Source: Cytidiella melzeri
Taxonomy: Eukaryota > Basidiomycota > Agaricomycetes > Polyporales > Irpicaceae
Reading direction: 5' to 3'
Assembly: GCA_022592445.1 (NCBI GenBank)
Contig: JABYQR010000041.1
Location: 62,001 to 126,000 of the forward strand
Length of the DNA stretch: 64,000 bases
In this document: piece after piece, positions 11,452-25,899 of the stretch
Numbering within the stretch: position 1 is the stretch's first letter
Layout of the letters: each line of letters opens with the position of its first letter
Made by a program: the position numbers and the translations under genes
Notes under the pieces: model-generated
The model's database searches: none
Told to the model about the DNA's origin: nothing
Seen by the model: only the letters and a program-made list of their open reading frames with translations

Positions 11452-14103
11452 ATGAAAGATAACCAGCCAAATGTTTTCCACCTTCGCGCCTACTGTGCCA
11501 TCCATGACTGGGAGAAAGAGCTTCGGAGCCAGCTCATCAAGATGCCGCCCATGGACGTGCTCCGCGCCAAACTCAATATCCCTTTGGAGCGTCGAGCAAC
11601 CAAAGACAAGCCTGTGTGCATCATCGGCGCAGGCACTGCGGGGCTCTACACGGCTATGATACTCGAGTCCCTCGACATTCCTTGCGAGATTATGGAGGCA
11701 AGTGATCGTGTCGGTGGTAAGCGCTAGGATTCCGCAAACACCGTCTTGACTAATTGTAAAGCTACAGGTCGTGTTTTCACGTATCATTTTGGTGCTCCTA
11801 AGAGGTCAGACGTACCGGAAAATTATGACAACACATACGACTACTTCGTAAGTCGTCAACTTCGTGTTGTGTATGTTGACTCTGATGCACAATCAGGATG
11901 TCGGAGCGATGCGGTTCCCCGACTCGCCGTTCATGAAACGGACGTTTGATCTTGTCAAGAAACGTCTTCAAGGTATCAAACTCATCGACTACCACTTTGA
12001 CGATGCCATCTCCAAGCAGACATACCACATGTTTAACGGCGTACGTTATCAAGGCCCACCGAATGCTACCCACCCCGATCCCTACCAGGTCACGAGGTAC
12101 GATTATCTACCTCATTTGCACTCGTATACTCTAACGAGTTGCCTTCAGCTATGTTCCCCTAGAATTCCGTTCCATGAAGGCCGTCGACGCCCTGTACAAA
12201 TCAGCACTGAAGAGGTTCCGCAAATTCTTCGTCGACTACCCCAACGATCTGGGCAAGGCGGTCAGGCTCATGGTTGACGCAGGCGATAACTATTCCCTTC
12301 GAACCTACATGTTCCACGTCATGAAGATTCCGCACTCGGTCATCAACTATGTCGAAACTTTTAACATGTCGACCGGCGCGTACGACCGTGCTCTCACTGA
12401 GATCGTCCTAGAGTCGCTTGCTTTCAAGTGGCCGACCAAAGAAGAGTTCGAAGAGGACGCTGGACAGAAAGATGAAGGTACAGAGGACAAGAAGAAGCCA
12501 GACTCGGAAGACATAATCCAGTGGAAGTGCTTTGAGTGAGCACGACTATACCGGGGTAAATCAATAGTCGCTGATACTCGTCACAGCAAAGGCTCTCAAG
12601 AGCTTCCGCTTGCCATGCAGCGTGCCTTGACGAAAACCCCCATCCATTTCAACCTGGCTGCCACCAAGATCAGTGCGAACGAGAACCCTGACGATATCAC
12701 TGTTACCGCAGCTGTCCAGCGCGCTAAAGCTGGTGCAGAGCCAGGAAGTGAGGATACGTCCAAAGCGGATGCGGCTAAGCCTGCCTTTGGCAAGTCTGCA
12801 GAGGAGAAAGTGGTCGACCCCTCGAAGACCGACCTGGTAGAGAAGCCGTTCTCCGCCGTCATTTCCACGGTTCCGTTGCCTCGACTCGGCCTCATCGACC
12901 TCAAAGGCTGCAATATCAACCAGAACTACGGACAGTGGTCCGCTATCCGTGAATTGCAGTACGGACCGTCGATCAAGATCGGTATCCGTTTCTCCGAGCC
13001 GTGGTGGCAAAAGCTCGAAATTGGGGAGAAGCAAGTTAATTTGGCAGGCGGTCAGAGGTGGGTAATTATAGAGTCACCACAGGTAGCTGTTAGCTGAGAA
13101 CATTGCATTTGCAGCTCCACCGACATGCCGATTCGCACGACGTGAGCGGTGGATTCTTCTAACGCCATCTTCAGTTCACTGACCTTCATGCCGTTCTAGT
13201 GTGTACCCGTCTTATCCTGAAGGGCCGATAAAGTCGAACGTCCTGATCGCTAGCTACTGCTGGACTCAAGACGCCGAAAGGCTCGGGGCAATGATGCACG
13301 GCGATGGCAAAGCAGACCCTGAGTTGATTGAATTGGTGTTCCGTGATCTTGCAGACCTCCACAATGTATCTGTGGAGTACCTCAAGGGCTTGTACCAGCC
13401 AGGGGACTATTTTGCGTGGAACTGGACTCACGATCCCCTTACGATGGGTAAGTCGCAGTGTTTTCATTGACAACGAGTATCTTTGTTGATACAATGTGCA
13501 ACAGGTGCTTTCGCGTACTTCGGTCCCGGTCAATTCCGCACCCTCTATCCGCACATGATCGCACCCGCTGGACACCAGAAACTGTTCTTTGCAGGGGAGG
13601 CTTTGAGCTCTTGCCACGCGTATGTAGCCCTGAACCTGTTTGCGATTGTGAACTAATGTAGGACTGGTAGATGGGTCGCCGGAGCTCTAGACAGTTCCTG
13701 GCGAGCTGTCGAGCAGTTCCTGAAATCGCACAACTACCCTCAGGATGTTCTTGACAATTTCCACACTCTTTGGGGCAAGAGCGAGTTCTGGGAGGGAACG
13801 AGCGAGGTTCCGGTCATTAAACCAATCAGCCAACCTGGCGTCTTCCTCCCTCCTGCTGAGCCAAGCCAGCCGGAACTGAACGTGGCTTTCAACTCGATTG
13901 CGGCCAAAGCGGTTGCGTTGCCGTTCTTTGACTTGAAGTGGAGCAACATTGAAGCAGCAGGCGAGGTCGAAGCACCCGCGTCCGTGTCCGCTGATATGAT
14001 GGCTTATGACGAGGCGATTGGAGGTCCCGTGATGGAGGAATCGGAGTCGCACCTGGAACTGCATCTGCGATATGCCATGGCATTGGAGCTTGGATACATC
14101 TAA
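11452..14103 (+). CDS. FAD-dependent amine oxidase, L-amino-acid-oxidase-like
   Basis: Flavoenzyme predicted to deaminate amino acids or amines oxidatively, giving the oxo acid, ammonia and H2O2. The start MKDNQPNVFHLRAY is followed by the Rossmann dinucleotide motif VCIIGAGTAGLYTAMILE (about residues 62-80), EASDRVGG|RVFTYHFG across an intron at 11716-11768, and DVGAMRFPDSP. The substrate domain contains VDAGDNYSLRTYM. The C-terminal FAD segment has WNWTHDPLTMGAFAYFGPGQ and LFFAGEALSSCHAWVAGALD. About ten exons with 50-70 bp introns; stop at 14103. No signal peptide is seen. Fungal L-amino acid oxidases of this size are the best match; substrate range cannot be inferred. A truncated copy follows at 14826. 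Confidence 0.9.
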
Positions 14104-14825
14104 TTACAGGAGAAGCCTGTATAGAATTTGTACGTATACAATGCATTCTTGACCTCTTGCATTTCGCGAGATTCGTTACCTCCATGGACTGGACGAAATG
14201 AGTCATTGGAGGTGTCAAGTTCGCGGCGCCTTTATCAGCGCTACCACGGCCTGTGATCGTGGTGTACTAAGTCCTTCTTACCTCATTCCACACCGCTCAG
14301 CTTTACCGTGGATAGCTCACGATGTATCGATGGACCACGTGTCGCTTCACCGGCAGTACACTTCGCGGCCTCAGTAGCTGCACGAGAGCCAAAGATGTCG
14401 CTCGGAATTATGACTTGACCGGGTGAGAACAGAAGTGTAACAAAGCTTCAGGGTCATTGCTCAAGTAGGCCTATATTGATAGATCGACGCTTCCTGCCAT
14501 CGTCTTCGTGAGCGCGTCGACGACGTTGATTCCACCACAAAAGTCTCTTGGTGATTGTTCTAGGCCACGTAGGTGAATATTCGTCGCCGACGCATAGGCC
14601 CCTTTGAACAGCATGGATCCCATTCTTCGCGACGTCTGCCGTCTCTGCTTGACAGCACACAAGCTGTCCACGAAGCAAAGAATTATCTTGTTTGTCAGAT
14701 GTAATGCGAGCAACTAACAGCAAGAATAGTCCTCGAATCGAGGGGCACTTCAATCTAGTCTATATAGAGGGCAGCAGCTCGCACAAAGGTATCTTACAGA
14801 GCCCTTCACCTTCCCAGGCAACAAG
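14104..14825. other. Intergenic between amine oxidase and its broken copy
   Basis: No supported gene. It contains a TATATAG at 14760-14766, in the position expected for the promoter of the duplicate. Confidence 0.4.
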
Positions 14826-16022
14826 ATGAATAACGAGCCGCCAAATCTCTATAAGATTCGCGCCAATCTCGTCATGGAAAAAACGCAATCGCGACCAGCT
14901 CAGCAGTACGCCGCCCACGGACGTCCTCCGTGCCACACTCGACATCCCCTCTCAGCTCCAAGCAGGCAAAGAGAAGCCCGTGTGCATCATTGGCGCAGGC
15001 GCTGCGGGTCTGTATGCGGCTATGATACTCGAATCCCTCAACATTCCTTGCCAGATTGTGGAGAGGATTGTTCGAGTGGGTGGTAAGGCGTATTAATGGA
15101 AATCCTCGTATCGTATTGAATGTGACCTACAGGCCGTATTTTCACTCATCATTTTGGTGCGCCTAAGAGGCCAGACGTGCCGGAGGATTATGACAACACG
15201 TACGACTACTTCGTAAGCCGTCAAGTTTCTGACCACGAATATGTTCCTGAGTCACGACCTAGGATGTTGGAGCAATGTGTTTTGCCGATTCGCCGTTCTT
15301 GAAGGCATCAAGCTCATTGAGTATTTGTTTTGACTCCAATTGCACGTACCACATGTTTAACGGCGTCCGCTGTCAAGGCCGACTCCCCTTGCAATGAGTA
15401 CGTCGCGATGTTTCCGCTCACTACGATCATGTCTACTGAGACACGGTACAACAGGTGCTTTTGCGTCCTTTTGGTCCCAGTCAATTCCGCACCCTCTATC
15501 CGCACATGATCATGCCCGCTGGACAACAGAAACTCTTGTTTTTTCTTGGAATGCAGGGGAGGCTTTGAGCTCTTGCCACGCATAATTTCTTTGAATTTCA
15601 CAACGCTCGTGAGCTGACAGATGAGTATTGTAGGTGGGTTTCTGGAGCTTTGGACAGTTCCTGGCGTGCCATCGAGCAACTGCTGAGGGCCCACAACCAC
15701 CCCCAAGAAGTGCGTGATAGGTTCCACGCTCTTTGGGGCAGGAGCATGTGCTGTGACCAAAGGAGCGATGTGCCCATTGTCAAGCCCATCGGTCAACCTG
15801 GCATCTTCTTACCTACAGCCAAGCCAAGTCAGCCAGAGTCGAACGGCATCGAAGCAGACGATATCAAAGCGCTCGTGTCGATGGCGTTTGGAGGTCCCGT
15901 CATGTATGAATATGAGTCGCACTTGGAGCTGCAGCTGCTTTATGCGATGGCAGTAGAGCTAAATATATTTAACCACAGCAGAAGCCTGTACTATGAGGTC
16001 TGTACGTATACAATGTATCCGT
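14826..16022 (+). pseudogene. Truncated tandem copy of the amine oxidase
   Basis: The 5' part matches the intact neighbour: MNNEPPNLYKIRA, then after a frameshift TDVLRATLDIP, KPVCIIGAGAAGLYAAMILE, VFTHHFGAPKRPDVPEDY and DVGAMCFADSPF. Around 15300 the text loses about nine codons and then meets a stop (EYLF*). Roughly 1.1 kb of the substrate domain is deleted: YHMFNG-like sequence at about 15350 is followed within 60 bases by the TGAFASF segment at about 15455. The C-terminal part (VSGALDSSWRAIEQLLRAHN to LELQLLYAMAVEL) is still readable to about 16022. The copy cannot encode a working enzyme. Confidence 0.88.
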
Positions 16023-16549
16023 AAGCTCGGCACTTCTTGTGATCAGAGTGAAGTCGGTTCGTTTGTAGAATGCATACCACCGTAAAGTTCACTTGCATTC
16101 TCAGGAGCTCAGCCTCAGCGATCCGCAGAGAAATTCCTGAGAGTCTTTCACTGTGCCTGGTCACGGTCTACACCACCTATGCTCAATTTCGCAAGGCTGT
16201 GAAGTGCACCCAGGATACGGAGTGTGCAGTCTCATGACGGCCTCTACGAGCACTACTTGCACCCATTGGCTAATATCACTACACACTTCGCAATTTTTCT
16301 CTTTGACATCTATTGCGTGGCCAGCTGTTGACTACGACAGTTGCCTAATTGGTGTTGGGAGACAGAGTTGCATCTGACAGATCGCCGACTTTATTTACTA
16401 GCCTTGCTCATACACTCTTTGCTTACGTTCACTCCCTTCGTTTGACCACCCACAGCCACGTCTCTCCTCCCATAGTCGAGCACAAAGCGGGCTTTGGCTC
16501 TTTCATCCTTTCATAATCCTCAACACTAGTGCCACTCCCTTGACACGCC
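16023..16549. other. Intergenic; promoter of AGC kinase
   Basis: No supported gene. The last 100 bases are pyrimidine-rich (16430-16530), a common feature of fungal promoters near the start site. Confidence 0.4.
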
Positions 16550-18674
<2,125 letters not shown>

Positions 18675-20062
18675 AGGACGCTCTCACCCATCCATACGAG
18701 GATTATCTAATCCGACCGAATCGCACCTCTTTTCCGCTTCACCTCTGTTTACTCTGCTTTCTCCGCCAACATTGCACCATCTACCTCGATCATCTCGACG
18801 TACTTTATGCACCAACACTCACTCTCTTGCTTGTTCTATCCTACTCTATATCTCTGTGCCCTCGAATTGGAGTCTCGTCCGACTGTATTGTGTCCTCTTA
18901 CCCCGTTATTTTTGTGTTTTTTGTCATCCCCCTTCATTTCGCTCTGATCTCATTACAATCTACATCTACAATGCACCCACACTCAGCACTCACTCACTGT
19001 GTCCCCGATCCGTTCCTCTCCATATATATACTAATCTATATGTGCTCGTCAATTTGACGCCAGCGTCGCTCATCTGTAGTAAACCCCTCCTGATACATAC
19101 CTACCTTGCTTTTCTTACCGACAGTATTTACATACATTCCTATTTGGACCACATGCAGATACATATACCAATTCTCCTGGGAGATGCGCTCGCTCATTAC
19201 CATTTGTCTCGCGACTTGTTCAACTCGAAGCATGTCTGGAAGACGCACGTTACGAGTGTTTGTCGAGAGCTCAAATTGTTGACGTGCGGGTCGGTGCACT
19301 GTTGCTAGATCTCTCGGGAGGGAAAATTGCGGGAATCGGGAATCGGGTTCGCATTGTTTTATACTGGTGAGCTCGAGAGGAAGACGCGACATCTCGACCC
19401 GGGATATTGGCCAGTAAGTATGTACCCGAAGCGCTCTATGCCGAAAACAGGTTCCAGGAAGTTGGCACCGACACTACCACCGGCACTTTCAAGGTCTATC
19501 GGAGGTAGGGCACATTCCCAGCTCGCTTTTCTTCTTCACCGACGGCGTGTACCTGATTTACTCCGATGGTGTGATTATTCCCGGTGTACTGCAGCTTTAG
19601 CTGACCGTGCTAGTGCCGGATCCACATTGTCGCACGATGGACGAGGTCGCAAATCCGATGTAGCTATGGATGGACGTGGTAGTGCCGGATTGATAGCGCT
19701 CGCCGCAGAGAGGCGTACAGTCTGCAAGCCTGCACAATGTGTGCCCAAGACAACATTGCATGCTTAATCAAGCATAGCCGTTGCGGACTGCGTGCGTTTA
19801 GTTTCATTCCTCGTTACTGAATGAGTGTACCATGCAGCTAATCCTCAAGCATGAGACAGGTAGCCTGTGTCTTGGTGGCAGCCCACAATCACAATTATGG
19901 GAGGCCTCGTGCCCAATTCCCTTAGGCTGGCCTCAGGCTGGTTACTAAACGCTGCTCAACCGAGGCCACCGTATAAAAGCTCACAGGAAAGCTTTCTGGA
20001 CCAGCACCAAATTCCGAACAACTCTCATCCATCAAATTTCCAGTTTACGATCACAATCATCC
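18675..20062. other. Intergenic, pyrimidine-rich 3' flank of kinase then promoter
   Basis: 18690-19100 is strongly pyrimidine-biased and AT-rich, consistent with a 3' UTR and flank. The long open frames on both strands (for example 18643-19308 +) have no domain and biased composition. 19600-19700 holds a short imperfect direct repeat of tagtgccggat (about 19611 and 19680). No gene is supported. Confidence 0.4.
19972..19978 (+). promoter_or_regulatory. TATA box of small hypothetical gene
   Basis: TATAAAA about 85-91 bp before the ATG at 20063. Confidence 0.45.
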
Positions 20063-20742
20063 ATGGCCTCCATCACTGTACGTCCTCTCGACTCTTTGAC
20101 TGCCCGGCTGTTTGCTGTTTTGTTTGCTGACCAGATCTGTTCTACCTTCAGCCCGCTGACAAGGCCCGATGCCGCGCAGCACTCGACGTCCTTGCGACCA
20201 GAAACCTCTACTTTGAGTGGAGTCCCAACTGGTCGTCCGTCCACGACGGTAACACGTCTCAGCTAGAAGGCCTGAAGCCTGGGTCCCGCCGGGACTCTGC
20301 TGGGGCACGTCTCTACTGGGTCGGGCTGCTGAACGTCAGTGGCAAGCGAGTGCAGCCACCGGCGGTCGTGCAGGCGTCGTTCGCCAATCCTCCGAGCAGT
20401 GCAGAAGCCATTGCCGCGCTCAGGGCACTGGTTGGCTGGTACGTCAATCTTTTCGTTTTCTTGGTGGTGCTCCCGTCCTGCCAGCCAAGTCCCAAATCTA
20501 ACGCACGGCTGTATACTTCCAGATTGCCTACGCTCAGGAGCGCATACGTGTCGGAGTTTGGCGAGCAGTTTGACGTAGTCTCTGTGCGGTCGCTGAATCT
20601 TAGTTTGGGGGTTTGTGTCCGGCTGGCTACAATCGTTTGTTTCGACGGCTCTGTCGCTTTCATGGTGTCGACGAATACAGATAATTTGTTTCGGCCGCCG
20701 CTCTTTGTCCATGCCCACGATGTCTTCAGACATACGCTCTAG
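20063..20742 (+). CDS. Small hypothetical protein, unrecognised
   Basis: Not recognised. The proposed model is MASIT, a first intron ending near 20150, a second exon encoding DKARCRAALDVLATRNLYFE through VVQASFANPPSSAEAIAALR to about 20438, and a third exon from about 20535 ending at 20742. A consensus TATA and good splice signals support transcription; about 180 residues, no signal peptide or membrane segment. The second 3' splice site is uncertain: an alternative one gives an immediate stop after LVG. Confidence 0.4.
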
Positions 20743-20967
20743 CGTGGTTGTCCGGTGAGGCGATTCGGATACTCATTAGTCAAGAATAAGAACATCAAGC
20801 AACAGGAATGTCTCTCTATACATTGGAAGTTCGATACATACATACACGCAAAGTAGGTAAGAACTTAGTCTATACAAGTGTTAGCATTGCATTATCCATA
20901 ATCTAAACCACGTTCCAAACTCGAAATCTGCCACTGAAAGCCGACAGTTGAGGAACCGCGCGTGAAC

Positions 20968-22476
20968 TTATTCCTTGTGAATTTCGAGGGCCGGCGGAGC
21001 ACCCAACGCTGGATCAAACCCCCAAATCAAGTCAGCATACAGCCATTCGCGATCACAAACTATGAACAGCTGGTAGAAAGAACACTGACCATGCTTGATG
21101 CCGTCATACATCAAGAATTGCCCAGACACTAGTCCAGCCGTCATCACCATCCTCGGGCCTAATCCAGCGAACAACCCTCTGAAGCCTGCTTCCTGCGCAA
21201 GGACTTTGAGGCGGTAGGGCATTGAGCCAGTGGGACCGTGACCTTTGTTGATTTGTGAGAGCAGGGTGTCTGCCGGCTGTGAACAAACACAAAGTTCTTC
21301 AGTAAAGATGTCCTTTGTTAAGGACTTGCGCGGCGTGTGGGCCTCAAGAAGAGAACGGCGGAAAGGGCATGAGGAAAATAACGCACCTGGCTGAGGATGG
21401 CAGCAGCGAAACCAGCGATGACCCCACTTCCGAGGTCAATGCCAAATTTGGACGTAGAACTCAAGCCCAGACGTGCCTCGTCTGACATGTTGCGGAATGC
21501 CAGTTCATGACAGAACTCGTTCACAGTGAATTGTCCAATCGCGTATGGGATTTGCCTGACAAAGGTAGATGGTTGCAATCAGCTTAGAACAGGAAGGAGC
21601 GATGGGAGAAATACATGTATTACGCACTTGCAGAGGATAGGCAGAAACCCAGAGTAGAGGCCTCTGAGGCCATCCTCGCGCAACAAACGCGTGAAACCCG
21701 AGACCAGCCCAGTTGCGTAGTTGCGTTGAGAGACGAGGCGGATTCGAGTTGCTTCTAGAGGGGTTAATAAAATGTCTGCGAAGAACCTTGAACACATCAT
21801 GAGCCCTATGCGTTCTCATTTCATGAGTGCGCTCACGCACTCTGCTGTACTTGACGCTCCGAGGTATATGGCGGTACGGTATTTCACGGCGGTGTCTTGA
21901 TCTCCGGCAATCCCGACAAACCGTTTCTTCCAAAATTCGTATCCCGCAAACTTTGCTCCGCCCTATGAAGCAAATTAAGTATACTTCACCACGCTCTGCT
22001 GCTCGATAATTGGTGCGTCTCATACGCAAACTTACTTGGACGAGGTAGCCCACCGCGGTGGGACCGAAGCCGGTCAGAAGCGCCGAAGCTCCTTCTTGAG
22101 CGATAACGTATCGTGTGCCGGAGAGAAGTGAGAATCCTTTGTACGCTGGGTCGATTTGTATGCGCGTTTTGACAACGTCAATTGCTACAAGTTACGAGCC
22201 GTCAGTCTATCATCTATTGCACAAGATACTAGAGTGCTCACGAGTCATTGCTCCATGTGTAGCTCTGCAGCCCGGTGGTGGTCAGCATGTACATTCTCAT
22301 CGCCAAAGCCTGTAGGTTGCATACGTACGTGCAGCATATCGCACCTGAATTACACAGCGAATTCAGAGATAGTAACGAGAGCCTGACTTTGGAGTGAACT
22401 CACCAGCTAGGAAGAAGGATGAGTAGTCTTTCGACGTGAATTGAGGGACTACGAATAGTTTTGGCTCTTGTGCCAT
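20968..22476 (-). CDS. Mitochondrial phosphate carrier (SLC25, Mir1/PiC type)
   Basis: Imports phosphate into the matrix for ATP synthesis. The start MAQEPKLFVVPQF is followed by HGAMTRAIDVVKTRIQIDP (first carrier signature), SALLTGFGPTAVGYLVQ, KFAGYEFWKKRF, TPLEATRIRLVSQ (second signature), LYSGFLPILCKQIPYAIGQF (typical of phosphate carriers), SQPADTLLSQINKG (third signature) and GPRMVMTAGLVSGQFLMYDG, ending at 20968. Seven or so exons with short introns. The three PX[DE]XX[KR]-type repeats are all recognisable, and length (about 310 residues) matches the family. Confidence 0.95.
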
Positions 22477-22939
22477 GGCAGTGGTGAGAGGGGAGGAGAA
22501 TGGAGAAGCGGGACAACGAGGCTTCAAGATTATATGCCGACCAGGGAGACGCTGCAGTGCACAACCCGCACATCCGAGTCCGACCTATCATATCCTTCAA
22601 ATCCGAGAACACACGCGTGACGTCAATGGCGGCGTCGAGAAGGTCACCTGATCCATAACAAGCGCATACTTACGCGACGCGACACGTCGGTCTTTGTCGT
22701 GTTGACACGCTGACACTTTGCGCACGGCGTGATGACCCCGAATGAGTGCCAACAGACCAATTTTTCCAACACAATACCGATACAAATCGGCAGCGCTAAC
22801 GGTACTCAGAGGGTCGACGGAGGATAGGTGAACCAACAGTTCTATATAGGTCACGTACAGAAGCAGAAGGCATTCGGTGTGTTTTTCTGGTAAAGCTTGT
22901 CTCCAAACAAACGGCGTTATCACTACAATCTTGTACTCC
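22477..22939. other. Intergenic between phosphate carrier and AA9-like gene
   Basis: 463 bases with no supported gene; it must hold the phosphate carrier promoter and the 3' UTR of the AA9-like gene. Confidence 0.4.
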
Positions 22940-24176
22940 CTAGCACGTGAATACGGCAGGACCTGCCAATCAAGTCTGTTAGGCGCAGCGCAGAAAGCAT
23001 GAAGGTCATATATTACCAGGCGGTGTGTAGGTCGCGTCAGAGTAAATGTCGGTGATTATACCCGGGCTGGATGCTGCAGGACAGTCAAAATATGTTACCC
23101 ACGCATGGACCTGCAATTGTGTACGCAACACTCACATGTATAAGCTCCAGGGAAGCTGACGGTGGCTGGTTGGGTATGTCCACCACCAGTGACCTCGATC
23201 TGAGCACAGCTCATCTGCAGTCCATGCCATTAAAAACGACATTTCCCGTTAAAAAATTAGGATACATACGAAGAACTGAGCGCCAGGGTATGTTTCCGCG
23301 TTTATGAGGGCTAGAAGGTATTGTGAGCGATGTCTCAAGGGATGCACAAGATAAGCTCACAGATAGCTTCTGCTCGTACGAGGTATTGGCCGGCTGGAAT
23401 ACAAGACGGGATAGTGAAGGTAGCATTCCCCTGGTTGATGAAAAGCCTGTCAGAGCCCCATTGACGAGGGCTTGCGGTCAGGCCATCTTGCCAGATCTTT
23501 GGCGCTGCATCAGAACGCGCAATCCCAATTTCAACTACACAAAAACCTCACCTTGAACCATTTGAGGCCTGTTACATTGGTCTGAGTCGCAGACGGAATA
23601 GCAGCCCTATAGCATCCGTAAGTGACATTTAACTGAGGATAGATTACTTGATTGTCTTTCACATGTATGCAAGGATTGGTCCTGCGATATGTTCATCATA
23701 TTAGCACTTTCAAGTTCAGGTCAATAGTCATGATTGTACCTTTGTCAGTAGGATCAAGGGGGTCACTAGGATCAGGTCCAACATAGCCTGCAGACGTGTG
23801 GTGGAACTCGGCTGTGAATTGGCTGCCAGCTGGGACTGTGACAACAGTCTGAGACACAGGAGTTTCGAAGCCGGTATTGCAAATGAGGGAGTTGCTGGTC
23901 AAGTCCGTCACAGGCTGTATAGAATGGTACCTAATCGTTCATTGAATGCGCAGATGAAGCAGTGGTGCGTACTGCGTTCGAAGCGGGAACTCTAACAGCA
24001 ACTCCGTGGCCTTGCTCAACACCATTCACCTTGAACGACTATGAACAGGTACATATCGTGAGTCCCATATGCATTAGAGATGTTATTACGATTGCACTTA
24101 CAGAAAATACAGTATTTGCCGTAGCAGAACTGGCAAGGATGACCACAGCTAAAAGCGAGGCGAAGGATGTTTTCAT
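22940..24176 (-). CDS. AA9-family (former GH61) protein lacking the copper histidine brace
   Basis: The fold-level match to AA9 lytic polysaccharide monooxygenases is clear over the whole length. Signal peptide [20 protein letters not shown], then [130 protein letters not shown] and the canonical end GPAVFTC. The mature protein should begin with Asn (codon 24114-24116) where active AA9 enzymes have the copper-binding His1. The second-sphere His is Ile (codon 23303-23305) and the axial Tyr is Phe (codon 23270-23272). The second brace His (FHH) and the Gln remain. Nine exons or so; no CBM1. It is predicted to be secreted but not an oxidative LPMO. Confidence 0.9.
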
Positions 24177-24235
24177 GATGCAAGGTCTTTTGCGTTCGGA
24201 AAGCACTTGTCCTGGTGAGAGAAGAACAAGCTATG

Positions 24236-24242
24236 CTTTATA
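24236..24242 (-). promoter_or_regulatory. TATA box of the AA9-like gene
   Basis: TATAAAG on the minus strand, 60 bp upstream of the start codon, which argues that the gene is still expressed. Confidence 0.45.
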
Positions 24243-24331
24243 CTTGCGCATGAGACCATATTAGTATTATTGGCCCATCGCTTGAACGTTTATTGAGTTC
24301 TCCATTGACCAGAACGCAAGAATTCAGGAGG

Positions 24332-24904
24332 TTAAGGGCGTCCTAGATGCCGTTCAGAAGCCAACTGCAGCGCATTGCGGATCAAACCATCTGCACGCGC
24401 TGTATTGAGCGTTGCCTGTAAAGGACAGTATTTCTCAGTGTCGTGGTGGACAACTTACCCAATGTGTATAACGTGAGGTTTAAAAGCGACGTGTGTCGCA
24501 GTAGAACGCCGACGTCAGGATCGTCCTCCACCGCGCAACGTCTTTCAAAGCCGAGATTGAGGCTCATTAGGTGATACCAGCGACATATGACGAGGGCTGA
24601 ATAGTAGAGCATACACGCCGTGTCCTGGTTTGGGCCTATGTGCAACTCGTGAGGGTTTGTTCCTAGGCTGGTTCAGGTCAGTTGACGTACAACGTTCGAA
24701 ACATCCACCAAGAAGACAACTCACATGCACAACAGGGTGATAGAAGGGCGCCGCCGGTAGCACAACTTGAATTTGTCTCTCAAAATTGTGTGTCGCAAGG
24801 TAACATCGTATCAGGTTGCCGTGTAACGGTCGCAGATAGAGCACCAGAATTATGAGCTGCGAATTGATAACACGGACTAAACTCCTTGAAATGGTGGTAA
24901 GCAA
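24332..24904 (-). CDS. Hypothetical protein, 5' end not resolved
   Basis: Not recognised. Two exon-like segments join: one at about 24655-24480 encoding HIGPNQDTACMLYYSALVIC and DDPDVGVLLRHTSLLNLTLY, ending in a good donor, and one at about 24400-24332 encoding ARADGLIRNALQLASERHLG. A possible upstream exon at 24904-24730 encodes RPLHGNLIRCYLATHNFE. The start is not found. There is no domain; it could be a lineage-specific gene or a relic. Confidence 0.3.
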
Positions 24905-25142
24905 GTTGCCTCAGCTTGCGTATCGCCTATTCGAATGGAGATTGCACCATGCAATGTGGCAACGCAACGGGGAAAATATCGTCCCAATGTTGGAGAAATG
25001 ACAACAGTATGTCAGAAAACAGGGTGCGACGGTTTGAAATAGTGTTCTTCCGCGCCGACCAGCAACGTCTGAGGCGAACGTTTTGGTCGGCCCATGTCTC
25101 TTGAGGAGCATATAATATGATACAACATCATACACTTGAATG

Positions 25143-25899
25143 TCACTCTGTGCAACAGGATATCAGTACGTTCCACGGTGACGAAGTCAAGAACGGACAT
25201 GATAGAGTCGATGCAACCTCTCCCGCTGTCCACCTGTCACCCCATATGGCTCGTTTATGGTATACTTTCCTCATCTCCCTGAACTCCTTGACAAAGTCGT
25301 CCACATCCTTGCCATTCTGCGCAGTCTCTTGATGAGGCGATGCTTGCACGAAGCTTGATGCTCGAGACTCTGAAGCTTCGTCTTGCGCGGTAGTAGCGTG
25401 TTTCAGTCGTAAAAGCAAAAATTGAGGCGTAAATCGCTGTTGAGTTCATATGAGGCTTCGCGAAAATACGCTATATGGTTTATACTAGCCTGGTACACCT
25501 CCTTTTGCTCACGCTCCAGCTCCTTCCAGCGTTCTTCCAGTTGCTTCGCGTCGTCGAAGGCCTGCTTAGTCTCACTTCGTAGCTGGTAAAGATGATCCTG
25601 CAGAGCGAGATTATTCTCTGAAAGGGTTACCTACAGAAAGAAAAGTCACTTTGTTCAGTTGACTCACTTGCTATGGACTCATTTGCAAGTCCTAGCTCTG
25701 CTTGGCTCTGATATAGAGCTTTCACTCTATCTAAGGAGTGGAAGATCGCTTGAAAATAAGTGGGATCCGCAAGAAGGTCTTCTATGTCCTCTCTCCTACG
25801 GGCCACATATGGTGTGAAAATCACTGCAACGACGTCCTAACAGTGGACTTACGTCAAATGCGACAACTCAGGAAAATCTCGTAGCAGAGACGTGCTCAT
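25143..25899 (-). CDS. VPS37: ESCRT-I subunit Vps37 (Mod_r domain)
   Basis: Part of the ESCRT-I complex that sorts ubiquitinated cargo into multivesicular endosomes. The start MSTSLLRDFPELSHL joins across a 55 bp intron to TREDIEDLLADPTYFQAIF, which is the Mod_r domain entry pattern, then SLDRVKALYQSQAELG, an intron, NNLALQDHLYQLRSETKQAF, a long coiled coil (QLEERWKELEREQKEVYQ), and RFTPQFLLLRLKHAT near the end (FVKEFREMRKVYHKRAIWGD). The length of about 190 residues suits fungal Vps37. Only 55 bp separate its start from that of RRP40, so the two must share a promoter. Confidence 0.88.

Noticed and set aside
22940..24176. AA9-like gene as a simple pseudogene
   Set aside because: There is no frameshift or nonsense, splice sites and signal peptide are intact, and a TATA box sits at normal distance.
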